Assembly: GCF_001424425.1 (NCBI RefSeq)
Contig: NZ_LMPT01000004.1
Span: forward strand, 1-64,000
Reading direction: 5' to 3'
Source: Acidovorax sp. Leaf191
GTDB taxonomy: Bacteria; Pseudomonadota; Gammaproteobacteria; Burkholderiales; Burkholderiaceae_C
Length of the DNA: 64,000 bases
Below, one piece after another: positions 63,202 through 64,000 of this stretch (within the stretch, counting starts at the first letter, position 1; every line of letters begins with the position of its first letter). A program made the translations under genes and the position numbers. A model generated the notes under the pieces. That model ran no database searches. It was not told where the DNA came from and saw only the letters and a program-made list of their open reading frames with translations.

Positions 63202-63511
63202 GCCGCCAGACTAAGACGCGGCGCTCCGGCTGCGAACGCAGGATTTCGCATGTGAATATGCGGCAAACACTTTGTGCGCGGCTGTAGCTCGCGCGCTCGC
63301 ACACCGGTTCAGCGATGCTTGGGGTGCTTGCTGCGCACTGGCCTGCACACACCTGCGCTGCAGACGCAAAAAAGGCCCATGCAGATAAAGCCGCAGGGCC
63401 AAATCCGGCCCAAGGGCCGGAGGGAGGGAGACGAGCTACACAAAAACTCGGAGGCCCACGCCCCGCGACCAGCCCTGCTTGTGGGGCAGGTCGCGAGGGT
63501 GGGTCACGCGC
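63202..63511. other. intergenic stretch, no gene seen
   Basis: It contains a perfect inverted repeat CCGGCCC-AA-GGGCCGG (63411-63426) and a longer one CGCGACC...GGTCGCG (63467-63494). The second lies just beyond the lipoprotein stop and may help end its transcript, though the T run is distant. Confidence 0.4.
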
Positions 63512-64000
63512 TTAACAGCCGAAGGGGCGGTTGGGGCGCATGGGGATGACGCCGTTCACGCGCAGCGTGGCATTGGAGCCATCGGAGGCGGTCAGGACCT
63601 TATTGCTGAAACGGACTTGGTTGCTGTCGCGCACCACAGCGGTGTCGGTAGGCTCGCCGCTGCCGTATTCCTTGCCGTCGAACGTGACGAAGACCTGGTG
63701 CAGGCCGGTGGCGTCCGGGCGATAGCGGATGTCGCCGAAGGCCAGTGCTGCCGAGCCCACCTTGCCAAGGCCATCGAACTTGAACGAGCACAGTTCGGGC
63801 ACGGAGCCGACCGGGTTGCGCTTGTCCACATCGGTCAGGTTGATCGTGCCATTTCCGTAAACGCCGTTGAGCGCATCCACGCTCGCACCCGTCACGGTCA
63901 GCACACCGGGCTCATTGCTGGGCGTCGGATCGTCGTCGTTGCCGCCGCCGCAAGCGACCAGCAGTACAGAAGTGGCCGCGAGGGCAACACAGGTCTTGAG
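63512..64000 (-). CDS. lipoprotein of unknown function (5' part beyond the window)
   Basis: The frame is open to the window edge. The first visible residues, LKTCVALAATSVLLVACGGGNDD, form a signal peptide with a lipobox (LVAC). A Gly/Asp/Pro linker and a beta-rich domain of about 125 aa follow, with two Cys (ELCSFKF and the final FGC). Only the start codon and a few residues should be missing. I know no family for the domain. A GTG at 63904 would miss the lipobox and is not the start. Confidence 0.75.
   Translation of the reverse strand, partial: LKTCVALAATSVLLVACGGGNDDDPTPSNEPGVLTVTGASVDALNGVYGNGTINLTDVDKRNPVGSVPELCSFKFDGLGKVGSAALAFGDIRYRPDATGLHQVFVTFDGKEYGSGEPTDTAVVRDSNQVRFSNKVLTASDGSNATLRVNGVIPMRPNRPFGC

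Overview
The window looks like a chromosomal segment of a GC-rich betaproteobacterium of the family Comamonadaceae, most like Acidovorax. The support is the gene neighbourhoods (tyrS / M23 peptidase / anmK; rplM-rpsI next to a DUF6776-type gene, bactofilin and erpA; ahcY / tlyA / metF), the Bug-type solute-binding protein, and at least eight copies of a small palindromic AGCTAT...ATAGC / GCGCTTG intergenic repeat that I recall as typical of this family. The genus is an inference.

Region 1 (1-13,216) is an accessory island with visibly lower GC than the rest. It carries a small unknown gene, three unrelated exported proteins of unknown function (one Tat-exported), a giant antiviral-STAND-like NTPase with an N-terminal Cap4/DUF4297-type nuclease (about 1710 aa), and a divergent gene for a long DUF4238 protein. 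The island ends in three direct copies of GTTTACGACTTTA, placed 3' of glmS. Read from glmS inward they match the TnsB-site core of the Tn7 right end (AATAAAGTCxTAAAC), so the island is best read as cargo of a Tn7-like element in attTn7. No tns genes are visible, and the far end is not proven.

Region 2 (13,244-43,000) is core genome. It holds glmS with a divergent Lrp-type regulator and paired operator sites, a MASE2-GGDEF diguanylate cyclase, a histidine kinase, glmU, a Crp/Fnr regulator, a BLUF photoreceptor, a solo FabF-like synthase beside a TetR regulator, two DUF2917 genes beside a LysR regulator, tyrS, an M23 peptidase and anmK, and an MdtD-like exporter. These are followed by an erpA / bactofilin group, rpsI-rplM, a membrane Ser/Thr kinase, rlmJ, an overlapping tlyA-metF-rlpA operon, and ahcY preceded by an SAH riboswitch.

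Region 3 (42,781-50,376) starts with prfC. It overlaps by four bases a lower-GC envelope-glycan cluster: an acyltransferase-3 / polytopic membrane fusion, a small EamA/ArnE-like transporter, a DPM1-like glycosyltransferase and, facing the other way, a large GT-C-like membrane protein.

Region 4 (50,478-64,000) holds an HAD phosphatase, a sugar-uptake regulon (binding protein, permease, ATPase, FucU mutarotase, ROK regulator, with a divergent PfkB kinase across a palindromic operator region), an NYN-domain protein with a 9-bp minisatellite, a Bug-type binding protein, an Lrp regulator divergent from a CtlX-type hydrolase, a Cys-rich small protein, a sigma-54 activator pseudogene and a lipoprotein that runs off the right edge.

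I saw no tRNA, rRNA or CRISPR array. All family assignments come from reading motifs; no database search was run.
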